Positions 55,705-64,000 of a stretch of DNA of 64,000 nucleotides are shown here, one piece after another. The notes under the pieces were generated by a model. The model saw only the letters and a list, made by a program, of their open reading frames with translations. It was not told where the DNA came from and did no database searches. The stretch covers positions 62,001 through 126,000 of the forward strand of contig JAKANY010000001.1 of the NCBI GenBank assembly GCA_021823525.1, in the 5' to 3' direction. A program made the translations under genes and the position numbers. The DNA is from Actinomycetes bacterium (lineage in GTDB: Bacteria; Actinomycetota; Acidimicrobiia; Acidimicrobiales; RAAP-2). Numbering within the stretch: position 1 is the stretch's first letter; every line of letters starts with the position of its first letter.

Positions 55705-56606
55705 GCGTAGATCCCGATCCACAGCAGCACCGCCCAGATCACGCCCAGCACCTGGACGGTGTGGTTGCGCGCGAGCAGGTCCTCGGGGGACTGGCCCTGG
55801 GGGCTCTCGGCGGCGCGCATGACGAACAGGATCGCGTAGGCGACCGGGATGACCGTCAGGCGCACCGGCACGATGTGGTGGCGCGCGAGCGACAGGCCGC
55901 CCGAGGAGGTGTCGAAGGCCCACAGGCAGTAGGTGGTCACGACGACGGTCGCCGACATGGTCAGGGCCGAGTGGAGGAACTCGGGGCTGTAGTCGGAGAG
56001 CACCCGGCGCGCCTGGCCGGCCCCCACGTGGCGCAGCTCGCTCGAGCGCTTGCCCACCACCACGAACAGCGCCCCGAAGCCGATCACGACGAGGAACCAG
56101 GTCGACACCCCGATGTGGTCGGCCGCCGCCCCGGCGTAGGCGCGCAGGAAGAAGCCGGCCGCGACCGCGCCCAGCTCGATCACCGGCACGTGCTTGAGGC
56201 CGAGAGAGTAGGCGATGTGGATCCCCAGGTAGAGCGACATGATCAGGTAGAGGCCCTCGGGCTGCCACAGGGCGATCGGGATGGCGTAGGCGATCAGGGC
56301 GAGCACGATCGCCGCGCCCAGGGCCACGGCGGGGCGCAGCTGGCCGGCCGCTAGCGCGCGGTGGCGCTTGTCGGGGTGGCGCCGGTCGGCCTCGAGGTCC
56401 ATGACGTCGTTGAGCAGGTAGACCGACGAGCTCAGCGCGCAGAAGCACAGCACCGCGGCGCCGGTGTGGCGGATGATGTCGGGGCGCGTGGCCACGCCCG
56501 CGGCCGCCGGGGCCACGCCGATGAGGACGTTCTTGAGCCACTGGACGGGGCGCATCGCCGAGATCAGCGCGCGCACCGGCCCGCGCTGGACGGCCGCAGA
56601 GCTCAC
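55701..56606 (-). CDS. ubiA: UbiA prenyltransferase, decaprenyl-phosphate phosphoribosyltransferase-like
   Basis: ALISAMRPVQWLKNVLIGVAPAAAG; YLLNDVMDLEADRRHPDKRHRALAAGQL; GTGA overlap with dprE1. Confidence 0.9.
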   Translation of the reverse strand: MSSAAVQRGPVRALISAMRPVQWLKNVLIGVAPAAAGVATRPDIIRHTGAAVLCFCALSSSVYLLNDVMDLEADRRHPDKRHRALAAGQLRPAVALGAAIVLALIAYAIPIALWQPEGLYLIMSLYLGIHIAYSLGLKHVPVIELGAVAAGFFLRAYAGAAADHIGVSTWFLVVIGFGALFVVVGKRSSELRHVGAGQARRVLSDYSPEFLHSALTMSATVVVTTYCLWAFDTSSGGLSLARHHIVPVRLTVIPVAYAILFVMRAAESPQGQSPEDLLARNHTVQVLGVIWAVLLWIGIYA

Positions 56607-56703
56607 GAGACCACGCTACTCGCGCCCACCCGCGCGGTCCCGGCGTCCCGGCTGCGGCGCCCGCGGGGGAGGCTCGCGGGCCGCGTTCTATGCTTAGAGC
56701 CCG

Positions 56704-57123
56704 ATGAACCGTCTCTACCGCGTGGTCGTGGCCAAGCCGGGCCTCGACGGCCACGACCGGGGGGCCAAGGTCATCGCGCGCACGCTGCGCGACGCGGGAT
56801 TCGAGGTCGTCTACACCGGGCTGCACCAGACGCCCGAGCAGGTGGTGGCGGCCGTCGTGGACGAGGACGCCGACGCCCTGGGGCTGAGCCTGCTCTCGGG
56901 CGCCCACGGGGTGCTCGTGCCGCGGATCCTCGAGCTGCTGGGGGCGGCGGGGCGCGACGACGTGGTCGTGGTGGTCGGTGGCATCATCCCCGAGGCCGAC
57001 ATCGCGGGCCTCGAGTCCGCCGGCGTCGCCCGGGTCTTCACCCCCGGGGCGTCCCTGGAGGAGATCGGTCGGTGGCTCGAGGCGGCCCTGGACGGCCGAC
57101 CCCGCGCGGTGCCGGCCTCGTAA
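56704..57123 (+). CDS. Stand-alone cobalamin-binding domain, methylmalonyl-CoA mutase small-domain-like
   Basis: [42 protein letters not shown]: DxHxxG motif; [20 protein letters not shown]. Confidence 0.93.
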   Translation: MNRLYRVVVAKPGLDGHDRGAKVIARTLRDAGFEVVYTGLHQTPEQVVAAVVDEDADALGLSLLSGAHGVLVPRILELLGAAGRDDVVVVVGGIIPEADIAGLESAGVARVFTPGASLEEIGRWLEAALDGRPRAVPAS

Positions 57124-57140
57124 CACAGAAAGCGACGGAG

Positions 57141-58295
57141 ATGGATCTGTTCGAGTACCAGGGAAAGCAGTACTTTGCGCGCTACGGGATCCCCGTGTCG
57201 CCCGGCGGCGTCGCCGACACGGTCGACGAGGCCGTCGCCGTCGCGCAGCGGGTGGGCTACCCGGTCGTGCTCAAGGCCCAGGTCAAGGTCGGGGGCCGCG
57301 GCAAGGCCGGCGGCGTGAAGCTGGCCTCCGACGCCGCCGAGGCGGCGACCCACGCGGGCGCCATCTTGGGCCTGGACATCAAGGGCCACGTCGTCAAGCG
57401 CCTGTGGGTCGAGCACGCCAGCGACATCGCCCGCGAGTACTACGCCTCGTTCACCCTGGACCGGCCCAACAAGGTGCACCTGGGGATGCTGAGCGCCCAG
57501 GGCGGCGTGGAGATCGAGACCGTGGCCGTCGAGAGCCCCGACGCCATCGCGACCCTGGCCATCGACCCGGTGGTGGGCCTCGATGTGGCCACGGCGCGGC
57601 GCTGGTGCGCCGAGGCGGGCCTGGACGAGGAGGCGCGCGCGGGCGCGGCCGACCTGCTGGTCGCGCTGTACCGCTGCTACACCGAGGGCGACTGCGACCT
57701 GGCCGAGGTCAACCCGCTGATCCTGACCCCCGAGGGACGGGTGCACGCGCTGGACGCCAAGGTGACCCTCGACGACAACGCCGCCTACCGCCACCCCGAG
57801 TGGGAGGAGTTCCGCGCCACCGAGACCGACGACCCGCGCGAGCGCATGGCGCGCGAGCGCGGCCTCAACTACATCGGCCTGTCGGGGACCGTGGGCATCA
57901 TCGCCAACGGCGCCGGCCTGGCGATGTCGACCCTGGACGTGGTGAACCAGGTGGGCGGCAGCGCCGCCAACTTCCTGGACATCGGCGGGGGCGCCGACGC
58001 GGGCGTCATGGCCGCGGCGCTCGAGGTGATCAACCACGACCCCTCGGTGCGCTCGATCTTCGTCAACATCTTCGGGGGCATCACCCGGGTCGACGAGGTC
58101 GCCCGCGGGGTCCTCGAGGCCCTGGGGCGCGTCGAGATCACCGCGCCCATCGTGCTGCGCCTGGACGGCACCAACGCCGTCGAGGGCCGCGCGATCCTGG
58201 CCCCGCACCTGAGCGAGCGCCTCGTCACCGAGCCGACCATGCTGGACGCCGCCCGCCGCGCGGTGGCGCTGGCCAACCCCCAAGGAGAGTCATGA
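57141..58295 (+). CDS. sucC: Succinate-CoA ligase subunit beta
   Basis: [23 protein letters not shown]...[15 protein letters not shown]...[21 protein letters not shown]...[13 protein letters not shown]. Confidence 0.97.
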   Translation: MDLFEYQGKQYFARYGIPVSPGGVADTVDEAVAVAQRVGYPVVLKAQVKVGGRGKAGGVKLASDAAEAATHAGAILGLDIKGHVVKRLWVEHASDIAREYYASFTLDRPNKVHLGMLSAQGGVEIETVAVESPDAIATLAIDPVVGLDVATARRWCAEAGLDEEARAGAADLLVALYRCYTEGDCDLAEVNPLILTPEGRVHALDAKVTLDDNAAYRHPEWEEFRATETDDPRERMARERGLNYIGLSGTVGIIANGAGLAMSTLDVVNQVGGSAANFLDIGGGADAGVMAAALEVINHDPSVRSIFVNIFGGITRVDEVARGVLEALGRVEITAPIVLRLDGTNAVEGRAILAPHLSERLVTEPTMLDAARRAVALANPQGES

Positions 58296-59176
58296 GCATC
58301 TTCGTCGACGAGTCCACCAAGGTCATCGTCCAGGGCCTGACCGGCAGCCAGGGGCGCTTCCACGGGCTGCGCAACCGCGACTACGGCACCCAGGTGGTCG
58401 CCGGGGTGACGCCGGGCAAGGGCGGCACCGACGTCGAGGGCATCCCCGTCTACGACACCGTGGCCGAGGCGGTCGCGGCCACAGGCGCGACGGCCTCGTT
58501 CGTCGTGGTGCCCCCGGCCTTCGCCTCCGCGGCGATCGTGGAGGCGGCCCAGGGCGGCATCACCTTCATCGTGTGCATCACCGAGGGCATCCCGGCCCAC
58601 GACGAGGCCCGCACCTACAACCGCCTGGTCGAGGAGTTCCCCGGCGTGCGGCTGCTGGGCCCGAACTGCCCGGGCGTGATCAGCCCGGGCAAGTGCAACA
58701 TCGGCATCACCGCGGGCGAGATCGCCCTGCCCGGGGGGCCCGTCGGCATCGTCTCGCGCTCGGGCACCCTGACCTACCAGGCCCTCTACGAGCTCAGCCG
58801 CCAGGGCGTGGGCCAGACGACCTGCGTGGGCATCGGGGGCGACCCGGTCCCGGGCACCAACTTCATCGACTGCCTGAGCGCCTTTGAGGACGACCCCGAC
58901 ACCAAGGCGGTCATGATGATCGGCGAGATCGGCGGCTCCGAGGAGGAGCGCGCCGCCGAGTGGATCGCCGCCCACATGACCAAGCCGGTCGTCGCCTACA
59001 TCGCGGGGGTCACCGCCCCGGCGGGGCGCAAGATGGGCCACGCCGGCGCCATCATCTCGGGATCGAAGGGGACCGCCCAGGCCAAGATGGCCGCGCTGGC
59101 CGCGGCCGGGGTGCACGTGTGCCAGAACCCGACGGAGGCCGGCGAGAAGATGGTCGAGCTGGTCCGGGCGCTCTAG
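58292..59176 (+). CDS. sucD: Succinate-CoA ligase subunit alpha
   Basis: [36 protein letters not shown]...[19 protein letters not shown]...[18 protein letters not shown]. Confidence 0.97.
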   Translation: MSIFVDESTKVIVQGLTGSQGRFHGLRNRDYGTQVVAGVTPGKGGTDVEGIPVYDTVAEAVAATGATASFVVVPPAFASAAIVEAAQGGITFIVCITEGIPAHDEARTYNRLVEEFPGVRLLGPNCPGVISPGKCNIGITAGEIALPGGPVGIVSRSGTLTYQALYELSRQGVGQTTCVGIGGDPVPGTNFIDCLSAFEDDPDTKAVMMIGEIGGSEEERAAEWIAAHMTKPVVAYIAGVTAPAGRKMGHAGAIISGSKGTAQAKMAALAAAGVHVCQNPTEAGEKMVELVRAL

Positions 59177-59179
59177 GGC

Positions 59180-59794
59180 GTGGGCGCGCGCCTGGCCGTC
59201 TTGGTGTCGGGCTCGGGGACGATCCTCGAGGCCATGGTCGCCGCGGGCCTGGAGGTCGCGGTCGTCGCGGCCGACCGGCCGTGCCGGGGCGTCACGTGGG
59301 CCCAGGAGCGGGGCCTCGCGACCCGGGTGCTCGACCGCGCCCCCTACGGCGGGTACACGCCCAAGTTCGCGCGCGAGCGCTACAGCGCCGACCTGGCGGC
59401 CCTGCTCACCGGCCTGCGCGTGGACCTGGTCGCCATGGCCGGCTTCGGCACGGTGCTCGCGGCGCCCTTCCACGCGGCCTTCCCGGGCCGGGTGCTCAAC
59501 ACCCACCCGAGCCTCCTGCCGGCCTTTCGCGGCTGGCACGCGGTGCCCGCGGCCCTGGCGGCCGGGGTGGTCGAGACCGGCTGCACCGTCCACGTCGCGA
59601 CCGAGGCCCTCGACGACGGGCCGATCCTCGCCCAGCGCCGCGTCCCGGTCGAGGCCGGCGACACCGTCGAGAGCCTGCACGAGCGCATCAAGGAGGTCGA
59701 GCGCCGGCTCTACCCTGAGGTGGTGGCCCGGGTGCTCGCCGCGCTGGCCTCCGGTGCCGAGCCCGGTAGCGTGGCCGAGGTCGAGGAGGGCTGA
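59180..59794 (+). CDS. purN: Phosphoribosylglycinamide formyltransferase
   Basis: LAVLVSGSGTILEAMV; MAGFGTVLAAPFHAAFPGRVLNTHPSLLPAFRGWHAVPAAL; GCTVHVATEALDDGPILAQRRV. Confidence 0.94.
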   Translation: MGARLAVLVSGSGTILEAMVAAGLEVAVVAADRPCRGVTWAQERGLATRVLDRAPYGGYTPKFARERYSADLAALLTGLRVDLVAMAGFGTVLAAPFHAAFPGRVLNTHPSLLPAFRGWHAVPAALAAGVVETGCTVHVATEALDDGPILAQRRVPVEAGDTVESLHERIKEVERRLYPEVVARVLAALASGAEPGSVAEVEEG

Positions 59795-61332
59795 TGCGCG
59801 CACTGCTGAGCGTCTGGGACAAGGCGGGGCTCGTGGAGCTGGCCGGCGGGCTGAGCGCGCTCGGCGTGGAGCTGGTCGCCTCGGGCGGCACGGCCATGGC
59901 CCTGTCGGCCGCGGGCGTCGCGCACCGCGACGTCGCCGAGCTGACCGGGTTCCCCGAGATGCTGGGGGGGAGGGTCAAGACCCTCCACCCGGCCATCCAC
60001 GGGGGGATCCTCGCCGATCGGGACCGCCCCGAGCACCTGGCGGACCTCGCGGGCCACGGCATCGGCCCCATCGACCTGGTGGTGTGCAACCTCTACCCCT
60101 TCGCCGCCGACCCCTCGATCGAGCTCATCGACGTGGGCGGGCCCACCATGGTGCGCGCCGCGGCCAAGAACCACGCCCACGTGGCCGTCGTGACCAGCCC
60201 GCACCAGTACGAGCCGGTGCTCGAGGAGCTGCGCGACGCCGGCCAGCTGAGCGCGGCCACCCGGCGCGAGCTGGCCCGCCAGGCCTTCGCCGCGACCGCC
60301 GCCTACGACGCCCAGATCGCCGCCTGGCTGGCGGCGGGCGCGGGCGAGGAGACGCCCGACGAGCTCGACGCGGCCCTGCCGGTCCTCTGGCAGCCCACGC
60401 TCGAGCGCGTCGCGGTCGCCCGCTACGGCGAGAACCCTCACCAGCGCGGCGCCCGCTATCGCGTGGCCGGTGGCGACCCCTGGTGGGACCACGTGACCCA
60501 GCACGCCGGCACGGCCCTCTCGTACCTGAACCTGCTGGACGCCGACGCCGCGTGGCGCCTGGCCCACGAGCTCGCCTCCGACGTCCCGGGCCGCGCGGTC
60601 GCCGTCATCGTCAAGCACGCCAACGCCGCGGGCGCGGCCCTGGCCGACGACCTGGCCGCCGCCTACCGCGAGGCCCTGGCCGCCGACCCGCTGAGCGCCT
60701 TCGGCGGCGTGGTCGCGCTGCTCGGCGAGGTCGACGAGTCCGTCGCCGAGGCGGTCGCCGCTGGCCCGCAGGCCGACGTCGTGGTCGCCGGCGCCTTCAC
60801 CGAGGCCGCCGTCGAGCGCCTGCGCACGCGGCGCAAGGCGACCCGGCTCCTCTCGGGGCCGGCCCCCGAGCCCCTGGCGCGCACCGTGCGCACCATCGGG
60901 GCCAGCGCCTTCGTCCAGAGCCCCGACGAGCTGGTGGTCCCGCCCGGATCGTGGCGCTGCGTGACGGCGGTCGCGCCCACGCCCGAGCAGCTGGTCGACC
61001 TGGTCGTCGCCTGGCGGGTCTGCGCGCGCACCACCTCCAACGCGATCGTGCTGGCCAACGGCGGCGTCGCGGTGGGCGTGGGGGCGGGCCAGCAGTCGCG
61101 CGTCGTCTCGGCCGAGATCGCCGTCGCCAAGGCCGGCTCCCGGGCGGCGGCCGCCGCGGCCGCCTCGGACGCCTTCTTCCCCTTCGCCGACGGGCTCGAG
61201 GCACTCGTCGCGGCCGGTGTGCGCGCCGTCGTCCAGCCGGGCGGCTCGGTGCGCGACGCCGAGGTCATCGCCGCGGCCGACGCGGCGGGCATCGCCCTGC
61301 TGCTCACCGGTGAGCGGCACTTCCGGCACTAG
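59794..61332 (+). CDS. purH: AICAR transformylase/IMP cyclohydrolase
   Basis: ALLSVWDKAGLVELAGGLSALGVELVASGGTA; GGRVKTLHPAIHGGIL; YGENPHQRGARY; VKHANAAGAA; FPFADGLE. Confidence 0.97.
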   Translation: MRALLSVWDKAGLVELAGGLSALGVELVASGGTAMALSAAGVAHRDVAELTGFPEMLGGRVKTLHPAIHGGILADRDRPEHLADLAGHGIGPIDLVVCNLYPFAADPSIELIDVGGPTMVRAAAKNHAHVAVVTSPHQYEPVLEELRDAGQLSAATRRELARQAFAATAAYDAQIAAWLAAGAGEETPDELDAALPVLWQPTLERVAVARYGENPHQRGARYRVAGGDPWWDHVTQHAGTALSYLNLLDADAAWRLAHELASDVPGRAVAVIVKHANAAGAALADDLAAAYREALAADPLSAFGGVVALLGEVDESVAEAVAAGPQADVVVAGAFTEAAVERLRTRRKATRLLSGPAPEPLARTVRTIGASAFVQSPDELVVPPGSWRCVTAVAPTPEQLVDLVVAWRVCARTTSNAIVLANGGVAVGVGAGQQSRVVSAEIAVAKAGSRAAAAAAASDAFFPFADGLEALVAAGVRAVVQPGGSVRDAEVIAAADAAGIALLLTGERHFRH

Positions 61333-61340
61333 GAGGACAC

Positions 61341-62195
61341 GTGAGCGCGATCACCCTCGACGGCCAGGCCCTGGCCGCCCGCATCAAGATGCGCCTGGCC
61401 GACCGGGCGGCCCAGCTGGCCGCCGTCGGCCGGCCCGTGGGGCTCGGGACCATCCTGGTGGGCGACGACCCGGCGAGCGCGGCCTACGTGGCCATGAAGC
61501 ACGCCGACTGCGCGCAGGTCGGCGTCACCTCCTTCCACGAGCACCTCCCGGCCAGCGCCACCCAGGAGCAGGTCGAGGCGGTCATCGACGCGATGAACGC
61601 CGATCCCCGGGTCCACGCGATCCTCCTCCAGCTGCCCCTGCCGGCCGGCCTGGACGAGGAGCGCGCCCTGCGCCGCGTCGACCCCGACAAGGACGTCGAC
61701 GGGCTGCACCCGGTGAACCTGGGCCGCCTGGTCATGGGGAGGCCCACCGTCGTCGCGTGCACGCCCGCGGGCATCGTCGAACTGCTCGCCGCCTACGACG
61801 TGCCCGTCGAGGGCCGCCACGTGGTCGTGATCGGCCGCGGCCTGACGATCGGGCGGCCCCTGGCCCTGCTGCTCGCCTCCAAGCGCCCCGGCTGCAACGC
61901 GGCGGTCACCGTCGTGCACACCGGGGTCGAGGACCTCGGAGCCCTCACCCGCCAGGGCGACGTGGTCGTGGCCGCGGCCGGGCGGGCCGGCCTGGTGACC
62001 GCCGACATGGTCAAGCCCGGGGCGGCCGTCGTGGCCGCGGGCACCAGCTGGGCCGGGCGCAAGCTGCTCAGTGACGTCGACGAGTCGGTCGCCGAGGTCG
62101 CCGGATGGCTGAGCCCCCGCATCGGCGGGGTCGGGCCCATGACGCGCGCGATGCTCGTGCGCAACGCCGTCGCGGCCGCGGAGCGGGTGCGATGA
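61341..62195 (+). CDS. folD: Methylenetetrahydrofolate dehydrogenase/cyclohydrolase
   Basis: GLGTILVGDDPASAAYVAMKHADCAQVGV; ILLQLPLPAGLD; VPVEGRHVVVIGRGLTIGRPLALLL. Confidence 0.95.
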   Translation: MSAITLDGQALAARIKMRLADRAAQLAAVGRPVGLGTILVGDDPASAAYVAMKHADCAQVGVTSFHEHLPASATQEQVEAVIDAMNADPRVHAILLQLPLPAGLDEERALRRVDPDKDVDGLHPVNLGRLVMGRPTVVACTPAGIVELLAAYDVPVEGRHVVVIGRGLTIGRPLALLLASKRPGCNAAVTVVHTGVEDLGALTRQGDVVVAAAGRAGLVTADMVKPGAAVVAAGTSWAGRKLLSDVDESVAEVAGWLSPRIGGVGPMTRAMLVRNAVAAAERVR

Positions 62196-62563
62196 GCACG
62201 CGCGACGCGCGCGGGCGCGAGCGCGACGAGCGCCCCTGGGGCAGCTACGTGGTCCTCGACGACGAGGAGGCCACCCACAAGGTCAAGCGCATCGTGGTGG
62301 ACCCGGGCCAGCGCCTGAGCTACCAGCGCCACCGCTGGCGCGCCGAGCACTGGTTCGTCGTGGCGGGCCGGGGCCGCGCGATCATCGACGACGTCGCCCA
62401 CGACCTGGTCGCGGGTGCGAGCGTCGACATCCTGGTCGGCCAGGCTCACCGGGCCGAGAACCCCGGGAACGAGCCGCTGGTCTTCGTCGAGGTCCAGACC
62501 GGCACCTCCTTCGGCGAGGACGACATCGAGCGCCTGAGCGACGACTACGGGCGGGCCGGCTAG
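62192..62563 (+). CDS. Cupin, mannose-6-phosphate isomerase type II-like
   Basis: ERPWGSYVVLDDEEATHKVKRIVVDPGQRLSYQRHRWRAEHWFVVAGRGRAIIDD. Confidence 0.88.
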   Translation: MSTRDARGRERDERPWGSYVVLDDEEATHKVKRIVVDPGQRLSYQRHRWRAEHWFVVAGRGRAIIDDVAHDLVAGASVDILVGQAHRAENPGNEPLVFVEVQTGTSFGEDDIERLSDDYGRAG

Positions 62564-62567
62564 ACCC

Positions 62568-63539
62568 GTGCGCATCGACGAGCTGCTCGCGCGCGGGTCG
62601 ACCCGCTCCTTCGAGTTCTTCCCGCCGCACTCGGCCGAGGAGGCCGCGACCCTGGCGGCGACCATCGAGGACCTCGCGGACCTGGACCCCTCCTTCGTCT
62701 CGGTGACCAACCGCGGCGGGTCCGCGGCGCGCGAGCGGACCTTCGAGCTGGTGACCGCGATCGAGCGCCAGGGACGCCTGACGACGATGGCCCACCTGAT
62801 CGCGCGGGGCCAGCGGCGCGACGACGTGGCCGACCTCCTCGTCCGCTACCGCGACGCGGGCGTCGCCAACGTGCTGGTGCTCGGGGGCGACCCGCCGACC
62901 GAGGGCCCCGACGTCCCGGGCGACTTCGCCCACGCGTGCGACCTGGCCGACCTGGTGCGCGAGGTCGGCGGCTTCGCGATCGGGGTGGCCGCCCATCCCG
63001 CGGGCCACCCCGCCTCGGCGGACCGGGCCGCCGACCGCGACCGCCTCGCCGCCAAGCTCGCGGGGGCCGACTTCGCCATCACGCAGTTCTTCTTTCGCGC
63101 CGACGAGTGGAGCTCTCTCGTGGCCGACCTCGCCGAGCGGGGCGTCACCCGACCGGTCCTGCCCGGCCTGATGCCCGTGACGGCGCTCTCGAGCATCGGG
63201 CGCATGGCGACCATGGGGGCGCCCGTCCCCACCGAGCTGGTGGCGCGCCTCGAGGCCGCCGACCGGGCGGGCGGCGCGAGCGCGGTGCGCGCGGCCGGCA
63301 TCGCCGCGGCGACCGACCTGGCCGCTGAGCTGCTGGCGCGCGGCGCGCCGGGGCTGCACTTCTACACGCTGAACCGCTCGAGCGCGACGCGCGAGATCCA
63401 TCAGGCACTCGCGACGTCGGACCGGGTGGCCCACGTCGCAGAGTCGGGGCCTCGTCGCTCCCCGGCGGACCTCCCCCGGCCGGCGCGCGCGCAACGGCGG
63501 ACGTCCGAGATGCTCGACGGGCTCCGCGACGAGGGGTAG
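62568..63539 (+). CDS. metF: Methylenetetrahydrofolate reductase
   Basis: SFEFFPPHSAEEAATL; FVSVTNRGG; NVLVLGGDPP; DFAITQFFF; GLHFYTLNRSSATREI. Confidence 0.92.
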   Translation: MRIDELLARGSTRSFEFFPPHSAEEAATLAATIEDLADLDPSFVSVTNRGGSAARERTFELVTAIERQGRLTTMAHLIARGQRRDDVADLLVRYRDAGVANVLVLGGDPPTEGPDVPGDFAHACDLADLVREVGGFAIGVAAHPAGHPASADRAADRDRLAAKLAGADFAITQFFFRADEWSSLVADLAERGVTRPVLPGLMPVTALSSIGRMATMGAPVPTELVARLEAADRAGGASAVRAAGIAAATDLAAELLARGAPGLHFYTLNRSSATREIHQALATSDRVAHVAESGPRRSPADLPRPARAQRRTSEMLDGLRDEG

Positions 63540-63748
63540 CTCCCGTCCCTTCCGGTCTCGCACCGTACCCGCGGTCGGTGGCGAGTCGACGGCGCGACGT
63601 GGTGGCGACGCGTGCCGCCCCGCGCGCGTGGCCGCGATGGGTGGCGGGCGAGCAGCGCGGGTCGACGGTGCGCGACGTCCGTGCCGGCCCGCCCCTAGGG
63701 TCTTAGGTCCCCGAGAGGGCCTTTCGGGACCGTCGTAGGATGGCGATC

Positions 63749-64000
63749 ATGGCTGAGAAGATCACGATGAGCGCCCAGGGCGTCCTGCAGGTCCCCGACA
63801 ACCCGATCATCCCCTTCATCGAGGGTGACGGCACCGGAGTCGACATCTGGCCCGCCGCCAAGCTGGTGCTGGACGCGGCGTCCAAGAAGCACGGCAAGAC
63901 CATCGAGTGGCGCGAGGTCCTCGCGGGCGAGAAGGCCTTCAACGAGACCGGCGACTGGCTCCCCGAGGAGACCGTCACGACCTTCCGCGACTACCTCATC
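63749..64000 (+). CDS. icd: Isocitrate dehydrogenase (NADP), 3' truncated by window edge
   Basis: [64 protein letters not shown]. Confidence 0.93.
   Translation, partial: MAEKITMSAQGVLQVPDNPIIPFIEGDGTGVDIWPAAKLVLDAASKKHGKTIEWREVLAGEKAFNETGDWLPEETVTTFRDYLI

Noticed and set aside
54391-57126. 911-aa fusion of DprE1 with upstream sequence
   Set aside because: The extra N-terminus is the out-of-frame reading of ubiA and the B12-domain gene; GTG at 55704 overlapping the ubiA stop is the likely start.

Overview
64-kb window of high-GC DNA, most likely a chromosomal segment of an actinobacterium (class-level placement such as Acidimicrobiia is only a guess). I read about 60 CDS. Housekeeping blocks: secY(partial)-adk-map; infA-rpmJ-rpsM-rpsK-rpsD-rpoA-rplQ-truA; rplM-rpsI-glmM-glmS-acpS-alr-UDG-tsaE-tsaB-rimI-tsaD-pdxH; groES-groEL with a CIRCE site; guaB3-guaA-pcrA; sucC-sucD-purN-purH-folD-cupin-metF-icd(partial). 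Accessory content: (i) a two-component/BtuF-like cassette inserted backwards between map and infA; (ii) an AAA/DUF4143 ATPase, an APC permease and an M13 peptidase between truA and rplM; (iii) a surface/matrix-like region (about 25.5-40.1 kb) with a TasA-like protein and SipW-like signal peptidase, a ~2,830-aa secreted protein of 17 two-cysteine repeats ending in an OmpA-like region, a TetR regulator and a GH114 enzyme; (iv) a lower-GC operon of zinc-ribbon proteins leading into GH114; (v) a Fic protein paired with a ribbon-helix-helix partner; (vi) a ubiA-dprE1-dprE2 operon resembling decaprenyl-phospho-arabinose synthesis. Most promising for novelty: the giant repeat protein and its neighbourhood, the zinc-ribbon/GH114 operon, and the Fic/RHH pair. 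Other signals: an apparent CTG start for infA and several leaderless-type promoters (TAnnnT about 6-8 nt before the start codon). I saw no CRISPR array, rRNA, tRNA or transposase. Domain names are from reading translated motifs; no database search was run.
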